Shown here: piece by piece, positions 1 through 9,050 of the stretch
Layout: each line of letters opens with the position of its first letter
Numbering within the stretch: position 1 is the first letter of the stretch
DNA from: Pseudomonadota bacterium
Lineage (GTDB): Bacteria; Pseudomonadota; Gammaproteobacteria; Burkholderiales; Burkholderiaceae_C
Direction: 5' to 3'
DNA: 64,000 nt
Assembly: GCA_018241225.1 (NCBI GenBank)
Contig: JAFEEG010000014.1
Coordinates: 64,011 to 128,010, forward strand
Made by a program: the position numbers and the translations under genes
Notes under the pieces: generated by a model
What the model was told of the DNA's origin: nothing
The model's input: only the letters and a program-made list of their open reading frames with translations
Database searches by the model: none

Positions 1-453
1 GGCCTTGTTGATCCACTCGCGCAGTTCCTTGAAGTTGTTGGCTTCGAGCTGCGGCTTGCCGATGACGGTCATGGGCACGTCGTTGATCATGCCCAGGTAC
101 TCGAAGTCGGTCTCGTAGTTGTAGGTGAGCTTGCGATACAGCACCGGGGTGGTGGCCATGCCCACGTGGGTGACCAGCAGGGTGTAGCCATCGGGCTTGG
201 CGCGCGCCACCTTGGCGTTGCCGATGGTGCTGCCGGCGCCGGCGGCGTTGTCGATGACGATGCTCACGCCCTCCAGGGGCTTGCGCATGGCCTCGGCCAG
301 GTCGCGTGCCACGCGGTCGGTGGGGCCGCCGGCGGCAAAGGGCACCACGATGGTGATGGGCTTGCCGTCGGGAAAGGCCTGGGCGTGGGCGGTGGTGCCC
401 AGCACGCCAAGCGCGGCGGTGGCCACGGCGGCCAGGGCGAACAATTTCTTCAT
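1..453 (-). CDS. Bug/TctC-type tripartite tricarboxylate transporter receptor (3' end cut by window edge)
   Basis: Periplasmic solute-binding protein of the Bug family, which captures small carboxylates (often aromatic acids) for a TctAB membrane pair; no TctAB lies in the window. The start at 453 begins with a clear Sec signal peptide (MKKLFALAAVATAALG, cut near AHA-Q). Family landmarks follow: the PITIVVPFAAGGPTD beta-strand/loop at about residues 33-47 and the NAAGAGSTIG loop. About 151 residues are visible and the reading frame runs off base 1, so roughly half the protein is missing. It lies 43 bases after the hydrolase gene ending at 497 and is probably the third gene of the transcript that starts with the tannase-family gene. 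That suggests it imports a product of those esterases (inference). Confidence 0.93.
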   Translation of the reverse strand, partial: MKKLFALAAVATAALGVLGTTAHAQAFPDGKPITIVVPFAAGGPTDRVARDLAEAMRKPLEGVSIVIDNAAGAGSTIGNAKVARAKPDGYTLLVTHVGMATTPVLYRKLTYNYETDFEYLGMINDVPMTVIGKPQLEANNFKELREWINKA

Positions 454-496
454 GGTGTCTCCGTCAAATCAAAAAGCAAAGGGAATGAAAGGGGAA

Positions 497-1915
497 TCAG
501 TGCGGCAACCGGGAAGGCACGCGTGACTCCAGCCGCTCGGGCTGCCAGGCTGGGCGCAGGTGGCAGCCGTTCTTGGTGTCGGTGTCGAAGCGGGCCTTGA
601 GGGTATCGCAGCGCAGAGCCACGCTTTGCGGCGTGGGCTTGGTGCCCTGGTCGATCCAGCCGAGCAGCTGGTCGAACAGCGCCACGTATTCGGTGTCGCT
701 CAGGTAGCTGTGCTCGTGCTCGTCGCTGAAGGTCTGCACCAGCAGGTCGGACGTGCCCGCGGCTTCGCGCTGCGCGCGGTACACGCTTTCGAGCTCGACG
801 AAGGCCGTCGGGTCGTCGATGGCATGCAGGGTGAGCGTGGGCAGGCGCGTGCGGCCGGTGGTGCGGCTGTCCGCCGCCAGCGCGCCCTGCGCCTGCGGGT
901 CCGCGCTGTAGCGCAGCACCTGCTTGTCCAGCGGTTGGCCGTTCACCTGGCCGGGATAGAACACGCCAATGTTGCCGAAGGGATTGCGGCTATCCAACCG
1001 CTCTTGAACCAGGTCCTGGAACAGCCATGTGGCCCAGTTCAGGTGCCCCTGCAGCGAGCGCTCCGGAATCTTCACGGCACCCAGGATGGTGGCCATGCGC
1101 GCGTTCTGCTCGTTGCTGCGCTGCTCGCGCGGCAGGCCTGCGCCGGTGCATTCCTTCACCCGTGCGCTGAGTTGCTCGCGCGTCAGCTTCGAATCCTTGG
1201 ACAGGCCCTGCCACAGCGGGTACTGCGGTTCATCGGGGCGCGGATGGTTCTTGCACACGGCCTGGTAGACCACGCGCAGGTCCAGGCGGAATTCGTAGGC
1301 GCTGTTGCCACCGCCCAGCACGCCGCTGGTGAGCAGCACACCGTCGTACGGGCTGGGGTGGCCGGGCGCGGGCGCATACATCTCGGCCGCCTTGGCGGCC
1401 ACGCCGCCGCCATAGCTCTGTCCATGCAGCAGCGTGCGGCGCGGCTGGCCGAAATGGCGCACGAACAGCTGGCGCAGGCGCTCGGAGTCTTCGGCCGCCA
1501 TGGTCACGCCGTAGCCGCCGCGGCGATAGGTGGAGCCCGCCCATGCGTGGCCCGCCTTCACCGTGATGGCCCAGCGCTTGAGGTCGGCCTCGCTGCGCTT
1601 GGCATCGGGCGCGCCCGTCTCGGGGCCACCGTGGGCGTGCATCACCAGCACGCCCTGCTGGCGCTGCCAGCCCGGCGGAATGGCGATCCAGTAGAACGCA
1701 CCCGAGCCATCCGCGCCGGTAAAGCAGCGCGTTGCGCCCGGCACCTCTTTCGGGCAAGGCGCGCTCCTTGGCGCGGTGTCGACCGCGGCAGCCGGCACGC
1801 CTGCCGTGCGGCCTGCCGCGTCGAGCGGGACGAGCGACATGGCGCCCAGCGCCATCAGCACGCGCATGGCGGTCATGGGGTGCGCAAGGTGCGCGAGCCT
1901 GGACGTCATCGTCAT
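497..1915 (-). CDS. exported alpha/beta hydrolase, likely esterase
   Basis: A 472-residue protein with a hydrophobic export signal (about residues 14-34) and an alpha/beta-hydrolase core. The nucleophile elbow GQSYGG places Ser167. A late Asp region (AIDDPTAF) and a His-rich stretch (DEHEHSY) can supply the rest of the triad. The oxyanion-type motif HAHGGPE is near residue 93. The start at 1915 shares one base with the stop of the upstream tannase-family gene (TGATG), a classic translational coupling. The frame stays open far upstream, but that stretch is antisense-type noise over the tannase gene. The substrate is unknown; pairing with a MHETase/tannase-like lipoprotein, Bug receptors and a LysR regulator suggests hydrolysis of an ester or amide whose acid is then imported. 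Confidence 0.85.
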   Translation of the reverse strand: MTMTSRLAHLAHPMTAMRVLMALGAMSLVPLDAAGRTAGVPAAAVDTAPRSAPCPKEVPGATRCFTGADGSGAFYWIAIPPGWQRQQGVLVMHAHGGPETGAPDAKRSEADLKRWAITVKAGHAWAGSTYRRGGYGVTMAAEDSERLRQLFVRHFGQPRRTLLHGQSYGGGVAAKAAEMYAPAPGHPSPYDGVLLTSGVLGGGNSAYEFRLDLRVVYQAVCKNHPRPDEPQYPLWQGLSKDSKLTREQLSARVKECTGAGLPREQRSNEQNARMATILGAVKIPERSLQGHLNWATWLFQDLVQERLDSRNPFGNIGVFYPGQVNGQPLDKQVLRYSADPQAQGALAADSRTTGRTRLPTLTLHAIDDPTAFVELESVYRAQREAAGTSDLLVQTFSDEHEHSYLSDTEYVALFDQLLGWIDQGTKPTPQSVALRCDTLKARFDTDTKNGCHLRPAWQPERLESRVPSRLPH

Positions 1916-4650
1916 CAGTGTCGAACTCCGATTTCCAGCGCAGGCTGGGCCGTGTCTGCGGACACGAAGGCCAGCACGCCGCCGTTGAAGATGAGCTGGC
2001 CCGGCCGGCCCGCATCGGCCTGCGCCATGCCCAGCACGGGCGTGTCGTAGGCCAGTGTCGCAGCTGCACCGCCCAGGTTGAAGCTGGTGCCTGCCAATGA
2101 TGCCGTGCGGCTGTCGCCACGCGAGCTGTTGACGGCATAGCTGCCATCGGCCGTACCCGCTGCCAGCGTCTGCTGCACCGACAGGATGCGCATGCCTGCG
2201 TTGCTGCCGTCGCGCACCAGGTGCAGATGCACGGGGCTCGCACCAGCCATGCCGATCACCATCGAGCCCGAGAGCGTTCCGCCGGTGGTGGTGGCGCTGC
2301 CTGTGGGCGAGGTGGTGAACACATCGAAGGCGCCATGCGCGGCCGACCAGCTGATGTAGCCCTTCTCGGTCTGCGTGCAGGCTGCGTCGTAGGTCATGAC
2401 GCCACCGGTGGCCGGGTCGCGGCAGTACTGGAAGGTACCCGCGTTGCGCAGGCGCACGGCGGCCGCCTGGGCCACCGGCGTGCCACTGGAACCCGCCTGC
2501 TGGACGCCCAGGGCACTGGCAATGACGGCCACCGGGTTGAACACGGCGGGCGTTGCCTCGTTGTTCCAGGTGTTGGCAAAGGCCAGCAGGGTCGCAAAGC
2601 TGGTGCCCGAGGGCGCGGCCACGCCACCGTGCAGCACGCCGCCCGAGGCCAGGGTGAACACCGCATTGCCCTCGGCGCTCGAATAGCTGCATGCGCCCTG
2701 CGCCACAAGCGTGCCGCTGCGCTGCACGCCCACGCGAGCCGGTGCGCCGGCATCGATGGTCACGGTGTAGGCCATGGTGGCCGGGTCGACGCGCACGGTG
2801 AGCTCCTCGCCCAGCGTGTTGCCGCCCTTGTAGCTGGTGGCCGATGCGGGCAGGTTCGGGCAGGCCAGCGGGTCGCCCACTTCTGCCACGCAGCTGTAGT
2901 TGGCGGCCGCATCCATGCTGCCGCTGCCACGGTACTTGGGCCATGCGGGGTACTGGCACAGCGGGCGCGTGCGGCCATAGGTGCCGGCCACGGCATCCAC
3001 CGCCACCGGCGTCGCGGGCGCCAGGCCCTTCTCCACCCAGCCTTCGAGCGCGGCGAGCGAGTCCCAGTTGGGAATGAACACGCCCGTGCCGTGGCCCATG
3101 CCGGGCACGGTGTAGAAGCGCACGTTGGCAGTCACCGCGTCCTGGCCGACGGTGGCGATCACACGCTTGAAGTAGTCGATGGTGGAGTTGGGGCTGATCA
3201 CCTCGTCGGCCAGGCCGTGCAGCAGGATGAGCTTGCCGCCATTGCCGAAGAAGGGCGCCAGGTTGGCGTCCAGCGCGTCGGTCATAGCCGACACGTCCTG
3301 CACGCGACTTGTCCAGCTGCCGGGGTTGGCCGGATCGAAGGTGAGCGAATCGAAACCGTCCACGCGGGTGACGAAGTACTTCACCCACTGGTCGCCGGTG
3401 AGGTACATGTTGGCGTCGGCCGAGGTGGCCGGGTTGCCCGGCACCGGGCGCGTGCCCAGGTCGCGGGTGGTGAAGGGGCCGGCCACCAGCGCGCCTTCCA
3501 GCAGGTTGTAGCCGCCGGCCACCTGCACCCCGTTGACCAGCGGGTAGGACAGTTGCAGCGGCGACTCGATCACGCGCACCGTGGCCAGTTGCGCGTCCGA
3601 CAGGCAGGTGTTGCCGGTGTCCGCGCCGCCGGGGCAGCGCAGGCTGTCGAGAATCTGGGTGTTGAGCAGGCGGCAGCTTTCCACGTTGCTCACCACGCCA
3701 TCCTTGGCGCCGTCGAGTGCGTCGCAGGCGGCCAGCACCGCCTGCTGCACGCGCAGCGTCTTGCTCAGGTTGAGCCAGCCCGCGCCGCTGTTGGCGTACA
3801 GCGCGCGGCCCAGCGCCACGTTCGACAGGCGCGTGCCGCTGTAGTTGAGCGCAGGCTCGTTGGCGATCAGGCCGTCGTAGTCCAGCGGCCAGCGCTGGAT
3901 GTAGGCCAGCCCGTCGCGCCCGCCGGTGGAGGTACCCAGGAACCAGGCGTGCACCGGCTTCTCGCCGTAGAACAGCTTGACCAGTTGCTGCGCCACGTCG
4001 CGCGTCTTCTTCAGGGCCTGGCCGCCATAGTTGGCCAGGGCTTCGTCGTCGCGAGCGAACTTGCCGTCGGTGATGCTGGAGGCCTGGTGGCCCGAGTCGC
4101 CGCCGTAGGTGGCATAGCCCAGCGCCAGCGGCGCGGGCTTGTCCGCCGGGCCGAAGCGGATCGGCTCGGTGCCGTCGATCAGGGTGCCGTTGAAGCCGCC
4201 GCCGCCGAAGTGGATGGTCTTGCGGTTCCAGTTGGCCGGCAGGTTCAGCGCGAAGTTGATGACCGGCGAGCCCGCGTTGACCGGCGCGATGGTGCCGCGC
4301 AGCCTGCAGTAGTCGCCATACAGGTTGCCCGCGTCGCCCGCGGCCACCGCCTTGGCCTCGGTGATGGTGGCGCCGCTGGTGGGCAGGCTGATGTCCGCCG
4401 CGGAAAGCGTCTTGCCCGCCAGGTCGGCGCAGGCCAGCTTGGCCGCAGGTGGCGGCGGTGCAGACGTTGCCGGCTCGTCGTCGGGCGGCGCGCCGCCGCC
4501 GGCTACCGGCGAAGTGTTGCTGCCGTTGCTGTTGCCGCTACCGCCGCCGCAGGCGGACAGCAAGGCCAGGCAGCAGGCCAGGCCGAGCGCCGAGGCGGCG
4601 CGCAGGGCATTGGGTGTGATCGACCCGGGGTCGGTGGGCGCGTTGCGCAT
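1915..4650 (-). CDS. tannase/feruloyl esterase (MHETase-like) family lipoprotein with an extra C-terminal domain
   Basis: A 911-residue secreted ester hydrolase candidate. The lipobox LLSAC makes Cys34 the lipidated residue, followed by a Gly/Ser/Pro linker. Residues about 72-615 match the tannase/FaeB/MHETase fold: nucleophile GTSTGGR (Ser241), Asp482 in GLADEV, His520 in PGMGHG, and the family's closing block TRPLCQYP...YRGSG. In the family the catalytic Ser and His each touch a Cys, forming the disulfide of the CS-D-HC motif; here both are changed (Thr240, Gly521). Residues about 616-911 are an extra, probably beta-rich domain that I do not recognise. The gene overlaps the next hydrolase by one base and is divergent from a LysR regulator, a typical inducible catabolic arrangement. 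Confidence 0.9.
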   Translation of the reverse strand: MRNAPTDPGSITPNALRAASALGLACCLALLSACGGGSGNSNGSNTSPVAGGGAPPDDEPATSAPPPPAAKLACADLAGKTLSAADISLPTSGATITEAKAVAAGDAGNLYGDYCRLRGTIAPVNAGSPVINFALNLPANWNRKTIHFGGGGFNGTLIDGTEPIRFGPADKPAPLALGYATYGGDSGHQASSITDGKFARDDEALANYGGQALKKTRDVAQQLVKLFYGEKPVHAWFLGTSTGGRDGLAYIQRWPLDYDGLIANEPALNYSGTRLSNVALGRALYANSGAGWLNLSKTLRVQQAVLAACDALDGAKDGVVSNVESCRLLNTQILDSLRCPGGADTGNTCLSDAQLATVRVIESPLQLSYPLVNGVQVAGGYNLLEGALVAGPFTTRDLGTRPVPGNPATSADANMYLTGDQWVKYFVTRVDGFDSLTFDPANPGSWTSRVQDVSAMTDALDANLAPFFGNGGKLILLHGLADEVISPNSTIDYFKRVIATVGQDAVTANVRFYTVPGMGHGTGVFIPNWDSLAALEGWVEKGLAPATPVAVDAVAGTYGRTRPLCQYPAWPKYRGSGSMDAAANYSCVAEVGDPLACPNLPASATSYKGGNTLGEELTVRVDPATMAYTVTIDAGAPARVGVQRSGTLVAQGACSYSSAEGNAVFTLASGGVLHGGVAAPSGTSFATLLAFANTWNNEATPAVFNPVAVIASALGVQQAGSSGTPVAQAAAVRLRNAGTFQYCRDPATGGVMTYDAACTQTEKGYISWSAAHGAFDVFTTSPTGSATTTGGTLSGSMVIGMAGASPVHLHLVRDGSNAGMRILSVQQTLAAGTADGSYAVNSSRGDSRTASLAGTSFNLGGAAATLAYDTPVLGMAQADAGRPGQLIFNGGVLAFVSADTAQPALEIGVRH

Positions 4651-4758
4651 GCTTGTCTTGTCTCCGTGGTTCTTTTGCGTGAAAAAAGCTCGCGGCCTTG
4701 GCTGGCCGTCTCGGGCGCCGAAGATAGAAGCGCAGGTGACTTCGGGTCAAATAAAATG

Positions 4759-4774
4759 ATCGAGGTCTTTCGAT
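4759..4774. promoter_or_regulatory. inverted repeat, candidate LysR operator
   Basis: ATCGA-GGTCTT-TCGAT is a perfect 5-bp inverted repeat with a 6-base spacer in the 135-base divergent gap between the tannase-family gene and the LysR gene. It overlaps the region between two possible LysR starts (4756 and 4786). This favours the later start and is where an autoregulating LysR protein would be expected to bind. It does not fit the strict T-N11-A box (it reads T-N12-A). Confidence 0.4.
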
Positions 4775-4785
4775 ACGAAAAACAT

Positions 4786-5694
4786 ATGGACCTGCGCGCA
4801 CTTCGCTACTTCGCCGCCGTTGCCGAAACCGGCCACATGACCCGCGCCGCGGAGCGCCTGGGCATCCAGCAGCCGCCGCTGTCGCAGCAGATCAAGACGC
4901 TGGAGCGCACGCTCGGCCTGCAGTTGTTCAAGCGCCATCCACGTGGGGTGACGCTGACCGAGGCGGGCCGCCTGTTCCAGGTCGAGGCGCGCCGGCTGCT
5001 CGACGATGCCGACGCGATGCGCGTGCGCATGAAGCGCGTGGCAGAGGGCCAGGCCGGCGTGCTGCGCGTGGGCTTTACCAGTTCGGCGGCGGCGCACCGC
5101 TTCGTGCCCGATGCGCTGCGTGCCTTTCGGCAGGCCTACCCCGGTGTCGAGCTGCAGCTGCGCGAAGCCAATGCCGCGGACATCACCGAGGCACTGGTGG
5201 CCGGCCGCCTGCATGCCGCGCTGCTGCGCCGCCCGGTGGCCCAGCCCGAAGGCCTGCGCTTCGACACCCTGCTGCGCGAACCCATGGTGGCGGCACTGCC
5301 CATCGAACGAGCCGAGGCATTGCCCGCGCGCATGCGCAAGAAGGGCCTGCCCCTGCGGCTCCTGTGCGAAAACCCGTTGATCCTGGTGCGTCGCCCCGGT
5401 GCGCCCGGCATGTATGCCGACTTGCTGGCGCTGTGCCATGCGCAAGGCCTCGCGCCGCGCGTGGCGTCCGAGGTCGAGCGCATGATGACCAACCTGAACC
5501 TGGTGGCCGCGGGCGTGGGCGCGTCGGTGGTGCCGGCGTCGATGGCCGGCGTGCATGCGCATGCGGTGGCCTACCTGCCGCTGGAGGGCTGCGACTCGCT
5601 CGACGCGCCGCTCACGCTGGCCTGGCGCGACGGCGAAGACAGCCTGCCCGCCCGGCAATTCCATGCGCTGTTGCACCAGCGCGCCGGCACATGA
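4786..5694 (+). CDS. LysR-family transcriptional regulator
   Basis: A 302-residue LTTR. The N-terminal winged helix-turn-helix MDLRALRYFAAVAETGHMTRA...QQPPLSQQIKTLE is typical of the BenM/CatM/CbnR group, followed by a periplasmic-binding-like effector domain (from about residue 90). I chose ATG 4786 because family members begin MDLR.LRYF; an in-frame ATG at 4756 would add ten residues over an inverted repeat. It is divergent from the tannase/hydrolase/Bug genes and overlaps the downstream Bug gene by four bases (ATGA). It therefore probably controls both flanks in response to an aromatic or carboxylate ligand (inference). Confidence 0.93.
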   Translation: MDLRALRYFAAVAETGHMTRAAERLGIQQPPLSQQIKTLERTLGLQLFKRHPRGVTLTEAGRLFQVEARRLLDDADAMRVRMKRVAEGQAGVLRVGFTSSAAAHRFVPDALRAFRQAYPGVELQLREANAADITEALVAGRLHAALLRRPVAQPEGLRFDTLLREPMVAALPIERAEALPARMRKKGLPLRLLCENPLILVRRPGAPGMYADLLALCHAQGLAPRVASEVERMMTNLNLVAAGVGASVVPASMAGVHAHAVAYLPLEGCDSLDAPLTLAWRDGEDSLPARQFHALLHQRAGT

Positions 5695-6686
5695 CATCCA
5701 GGCTGCAGCGCCGCCGATTGCTGGCCGCCGGCCTGGCGCTGCCGTGGCTGGCTGCGGGCGGACAAGCGGTGCGCGCGGCCCCGGCCTGGCCCGCCAGGCC
5801 GATACGACTGATCGTGGTGTATCCCGCCGGCGGCGTGTCCGACCTCATGGCACGCGCCCTGGCCGAGCCCTTGTCAGCCGCGCTGGGCGTGCCGGTGGTG
5901 GTGGAGCACCGCCCCGGCGCCGGCGGCAGCGTGGGCCTGGACATGCTGGCCCGCAGCGCGCCCGACGGCCACACCATCGCCTTCTCGGCCATCAGCCCGC
6001 TCACGCTGCAGCCGCTGCTCGAGCGCTCGGGCCAGGCCGATCGCCTGCACGCCGTGGAGCCGGTGGCCAGCGTGATGCACACGCCGGTGCTGGTGGCCGC
6101 CACGCCTGCCTTCAGCGGGCCGGACTTCGATGCATTGCTGCAGCAGGCGCGCGAGCAACCCGGCAGCCTGCGCTGGGCCAGCTCGGGCGTGGCCACCACC
6201 GGTCACCTGGTGCTGGCGCAGGTGCGCGCGCTGGCCGGCGTGGACATCACCCATGTGCCCTACCAGGGTGGCGGGCCGCAGATCAACGATGCGCTGGGCG
6301 GGCAGTTCGAGATTCTTTCGTCCAACGTGGCGGCGCTGCAGTTGCGCTACATCGCGGACGGCCGCCTGCGCGCGCTAGCGGTGGGTTCGCCCACGCGCCT
6401 GGCCGCGCTGCCCAGCGTACCCACGCTGGCGGAGCTGGGTTTTGCGCCCGCCAACCGTGATTCGCTCTTCGGCATCTTCGCGCCGCTGGACACACCCCGG
6501 CGCGCCGTGCGCAGGCTCAACCTGGAGATCAATCGCGTGCTGGCCAGCCCCGCCATGCGTGAGCGGCTCAAGCAGTCCTACAACCTGCCGGCCCCTGCCA
6601 GCATCGATGCCTTTGCCAACGAGATCGAGCTGGACCGCCAACGCAACGCCGCGCTGGTGGCGCGCGCCCCGCACGCCTTCGACTGA
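5691..6686 (+). CDS. Bug/TctC-type periplasmic receptor
   Basis: A 331-residue TTT receptor. The export signal has a run of arginines (LQRRRLLAAGLALPWLA), so Tat export is possible. Family motifs: PIRLIVVYPAGGVSD, EHRPGAGGSVG and ITHVPYQGGGP, the last holding the substrate-contact loop. The start overlaps the LysR stop (ATGA), so the two are co-translated. Together with the receptor at 1-453 it brackets the esterase genes, giving two receptors of different sequence under one likely regulator. The partner membrane subunits TctA/TctB are not nearby; orphan receptors are common in Burkholderiales. Confidence 0.94.
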   Translation: MTSRLQRRRLLAAGLALPWLAAGGQAVRAAPAWPARPIRLIVVYPAGGVSDLMARALAEPLSAALGVPVVVEHRPGAGGSVGLDMLARSAPDGHTIAFSAISPLTLQPLLERSGQADRLHAVEPVASVMHTPVLVAATPAFSGPDFDALLQQAREQPGSLRWASSGVATTGHLVLAQVRALAGVDITHVPYQGGGPQINDALGGQFEILSSNVAALQLRYIADGRLRALAVGSPTRLAALPSVPTLAELGFAPANRDSLFGIFAPLDTPRRAVRRLNLEINRVLASPAMRERLKQSYNLPAPASIDAFANEIELDRQRNAALVARAPHAFD

Positions 6687-6699
6687 ATGGCCAGGCCCT

Positions 6700-7926
6700 T
6701 CAGTCCGCCGTGCTCAGCACGTCGCCGAAGCCCGCCCACTGCGTGCCCGTGAACCTGGCCAGCTGCGCCTGCTTGACCAGGAAGAAGTCGGTGGGCGAGG
6801 TGTTGAGCGCCATGCCGGGCAGCAGCAGCGGCAGCTTCAGGTTCTTGATGTTGGCCGCCTGCTTCATCACGTTCTCGCGCGTCAGGTCGTTGCCGCAGGC
6901 CTTGAGCACGTGGACCATGGCCTGCGCCGCGATGTAGGCATACAGGTTGGACGCGTCCTTGGGATCGCCCTCCTTGTAGTAGCGGCCCATGAAGGCGCGC
7001 CACTCGAGCATGGCCGGGTCGTCCTTCCACTGTGGGTCGTTCGGGTCCTTGTAGTACTGCACCGTAAGCAGGCCCACCGACTTGTCCAGCCCCGCCGGCG
7101 TGAGCACCGAGCCCACCGAGGCGCCCACGTTGTTGATGATGTGCAGCGGCTTCCAGCCCGAGTCGAAGGCCTTGCGGATGGACTGCGCCGAGAACTTGGG
7201 CGTGGTGATGTTGATGAAGGTGTCGGCGCCCGAGCCCTGCAGCGTGACGATCTGCGAATCCACCGTGGGGTCGGTCACCTCGTAGCTGGCCTCGGCCACG
7301 ATCATCTTGGCGCCCTGCGCGCCCAGGCCGTCCTTCACGCCCTTGAGCAGGTCTTTGCCGTAGTCGTCGTTCTGGTAGAGGATGGCGATCTTTGCATTGG
7401 GCTTGCTCTTGAGCAGGTACTTGGCGTAGATCACGCCTTCGGCCTGGTAGCTCAGGTTGAAGCCCAGGGTCCACGGATAGTTCTTGGGGTCGGCCCACTT
7501 GGTGGCGCCGGTGGCCAGGAACAGGTGCGGCACCTTCTTGGCGTTGACGTACTTGTGGATGGCCGAGTTGCTGGGCGTGCCCAGGGTCTGGAACAGCGCC
7601 AGCACCTCGTCCTGCTCCACCAGCTTGCGCACCTGCTCCACCGCGCGCGGCGGGCTGTAGCCGTCGTCCAGGCTGATGAGCGTGACCTTGCGGCCGTTGA
7701 TGCCGCCCTGCTCGTTGATCATCTTGAAGTACGCCATCTGCAACTTGCCGATGGTGCCGTAGGCCGAGGCCGGGCCGCTGTAGGGCATGGTCTGGCCCAG
7801 CTTGATCTCCGTGTCGCTCGCGCCGGGCCCGTATTTCTTCTGCGCGGCCGCAGGCCAGGCCGACAGGGCAAGCAGCGCAGCGCATGCCAGCAAGGTGGTG
7901 CGGCGTTGTGGGGACGATGGTCGCAT
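6700..7926 (-). CDS. livK: periplasmic substrate-binding protein of a branched-chain amino-acid type ABC importer
   Basis: A 408-residue Leu/Ile/Val-binding-protein-family receptor with a Sec signal (LLACAALLALSAWPAAAQ). The mature start has the family pattern DTEIKLGQTMPYSGPASAYG, with the ligand-binding Ser/Thr loop and two Rossmann-like lobes. ATG 7926 is preceded by a good AAGGAG site; an upstream in-frame ATG would only add MTWHRKEKETT. It is the last gene of the livG-F-H-M-K set, 78 bases after livM. Such receptors in Burkholderiales often bind aromatic acids or amides rather than leucine, so the ligand is open. The symbol denotes family, not substrate. Confidence 0.92.
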   Translation of the reverse strand: MRPSSPQRRTTLLACAALLALSAWPAAAQKKYGPGASDTEIKLGQTMPYSGPASAYGTIGKLQMAYFKMINEQGGINGRKVTLISLDDGYSPPRAVEQVRKLVEQDEVLALFQTLGTPSNSAIHKYVNAKKVPHLFLATGATKWADPKNYPWTLGFNLSYQAEGVIYAKYLLKSKPNAKIAILYQNDDYGKDLLKGVKDGLGAQGAKMIVAEASYEVTDPTVDSQIVTLQGSGADTFINITTPKFSAQSIRKAFDSGWKPLHIINNVGASVGSVLTPAGLDKSVGLLTVQYYKDPNDPQWKDDPAMLEWRAFMGRYYKEGDPKDASNLYAYIAAQAMVHVLKACGNDLTRENVMKQAANIKNLKLPLLLPGMALNTSPTDFFLVKQAQLARFTGTQWAGFGDVLSTAD

Positions 7927-8004
7927 GGTGGTCTCCTTTTCTTTCCGATGCCAGGTCACTCAACACAAATGGACCGGCAACAGGCCCGGTCCGGCCATGG
8001 TCTG

Positions 8005-9048
8005 TCACGCGCGACGTGACGATGAACCCGCCGCCTGCGGCGAAGCGCCCGCCTGCAGGCCAGATGCCCCCGCACGGTTCCCGCCCCGCCGATGCGCCCA
8101 GCGCGCCGCCAGCTGCCGCAAGCCGCCAGCAACCCCGAAGGGCAAGGCGTACATGAACACGATGAGGAAGACGCCGTAGATCGCCCACGGCGCCGCCTTC
8201 GAGAGCTGGTCGGCCACGTTGGGCACGAACTGGATGAACAGCGCCCCCCAAAGCGCGCCCTGTATCGACGCCAGCCCGCCCACCACCACGCCCACCACGA
8301 AGGTGATGGAAAGGAACACGCTGAAGGAATCGGGCGCCACGAACTGGATCACCACCGCGCCCAGCGCGCCGGCGATGCCGGTGTACATCGCCGAGACGCC
8401 GAATGTGACGGACTTGACCATCGCCGTGTTCACGCCCATGGCCTGCGCCGCCGTGGGCTGCTCGCGAATGGCCACCATGGCGCGGCCGATGCGCCCGCGC
8501 AGCAGGTTCCAGGCCAGCAGGAACAGCAGCAGCACCCAGCCCAGCACCACGAAATAGAGCCATTGGTCCTGCGTCAGGCCGCTCCACTCGGGGGCCTCGG
8601 GCTTGACGATGACGATGCCCTGTGCCCCGCCGGTCCATTGCTCCAGGTGCTTGTACTTGAGGATCTGCGGCATGGCCACGCCCAGCGCGAAGGTGGCCAG
8701 CGCCAGGTACAGCCCCTCCAGGCGCAGCGCCGGCAACCCGAACAGAAAGCCGACCACCAGGCACACCGCGCCTGCCACCGGCACCGTGGCCCAGTACGGT
8801 ATGCCGGTCTTGTCCATGAGGACGGCCGCCGTGTAGGCGCCAATGGCATAGAAGGCCCCATGCCCCAGCGATATCTGCCCGTTGTAGCCGGTGAGCATGT
8901 TCAGGCCCAGCAGCGCAATCGCGTAGACCATGGCCAGCGTGAGCTGAAACACCCGGTAGTTCGACAAGAGGAAGGGCAGCACGCAGGCGGCTGCGATGAG
9001 CAGCACGAGGCCGATGCGGCGCAGGCGGGCGTTGTGCTTGTCGTTCAT
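8005..9048 (-). CDS. livM: branched-chain amino-acid type ABC importer permease LivM
   Basis: A 347-residue inner-membrane permease with about ten hydrophobic segments. It has the family signature NMLTGYNGQISLGHGAFYAIGAY (split here: NMLTGYNGQISLGHG then AFYAIGAY) and the coupling-loop region RGRIGRAMVAIREQP. The C-terminal 35 residues are a polar Gly/Ala/Arg tail with no membrane segment, longer than in many homologues. It starts two bases after livH ends, so translation is coupled. It forms the channel with LivH, powered by LivG and LivF. Confidence 0.94.
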   Translation of the reverse strand: MNDKHNARLRRIGLVLLIAAACVLPFLLSNYRVFQLTLAMVYAIALLGLNMLTGYNGQISLGHGAFYAIGAYTAAVLMDKTGIPYWATVPVAGAVCLVVGFLFGLPALRLEGLYLALATFALGVAMPQILKYKHLEQWTGGAQGIVIVKPEAPEWSGLTQDQWLYFVVLGWVLLLFLLAWNLLRGRIGRAMVAIREQPTAAQAMGVNTAMVKSVTFGVSAMYTGIAGALGAVVIQFVAPDSFSVFLSITFVVGVVVGGLASIQGALWGALFIQFVPNVADQLSKAAPWAIYGVFLIVFMYALPFGVAGGLRQLAARWAHRRGGNRAGASGLQAGASPQAAGSSSRRA

Positions 9049-9050
9049 GG

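Noticed and set aside
1916..3388. Minus-strand frame fused to the N-terminus of the alpha/beta hydrolase
   Set aside because: It is an alternative frame of the tannase-family gene. The hydrolase has its own signal peptide at ATG 1915, so a fusion protein is not supported.
2221..4785. Long plus-strand frame continuing upstream of the LysR protein
   Set aside because: It lies antisense to the tannase-family gene and reads as low-complexity sequence. The LysR protein begins at 4786.
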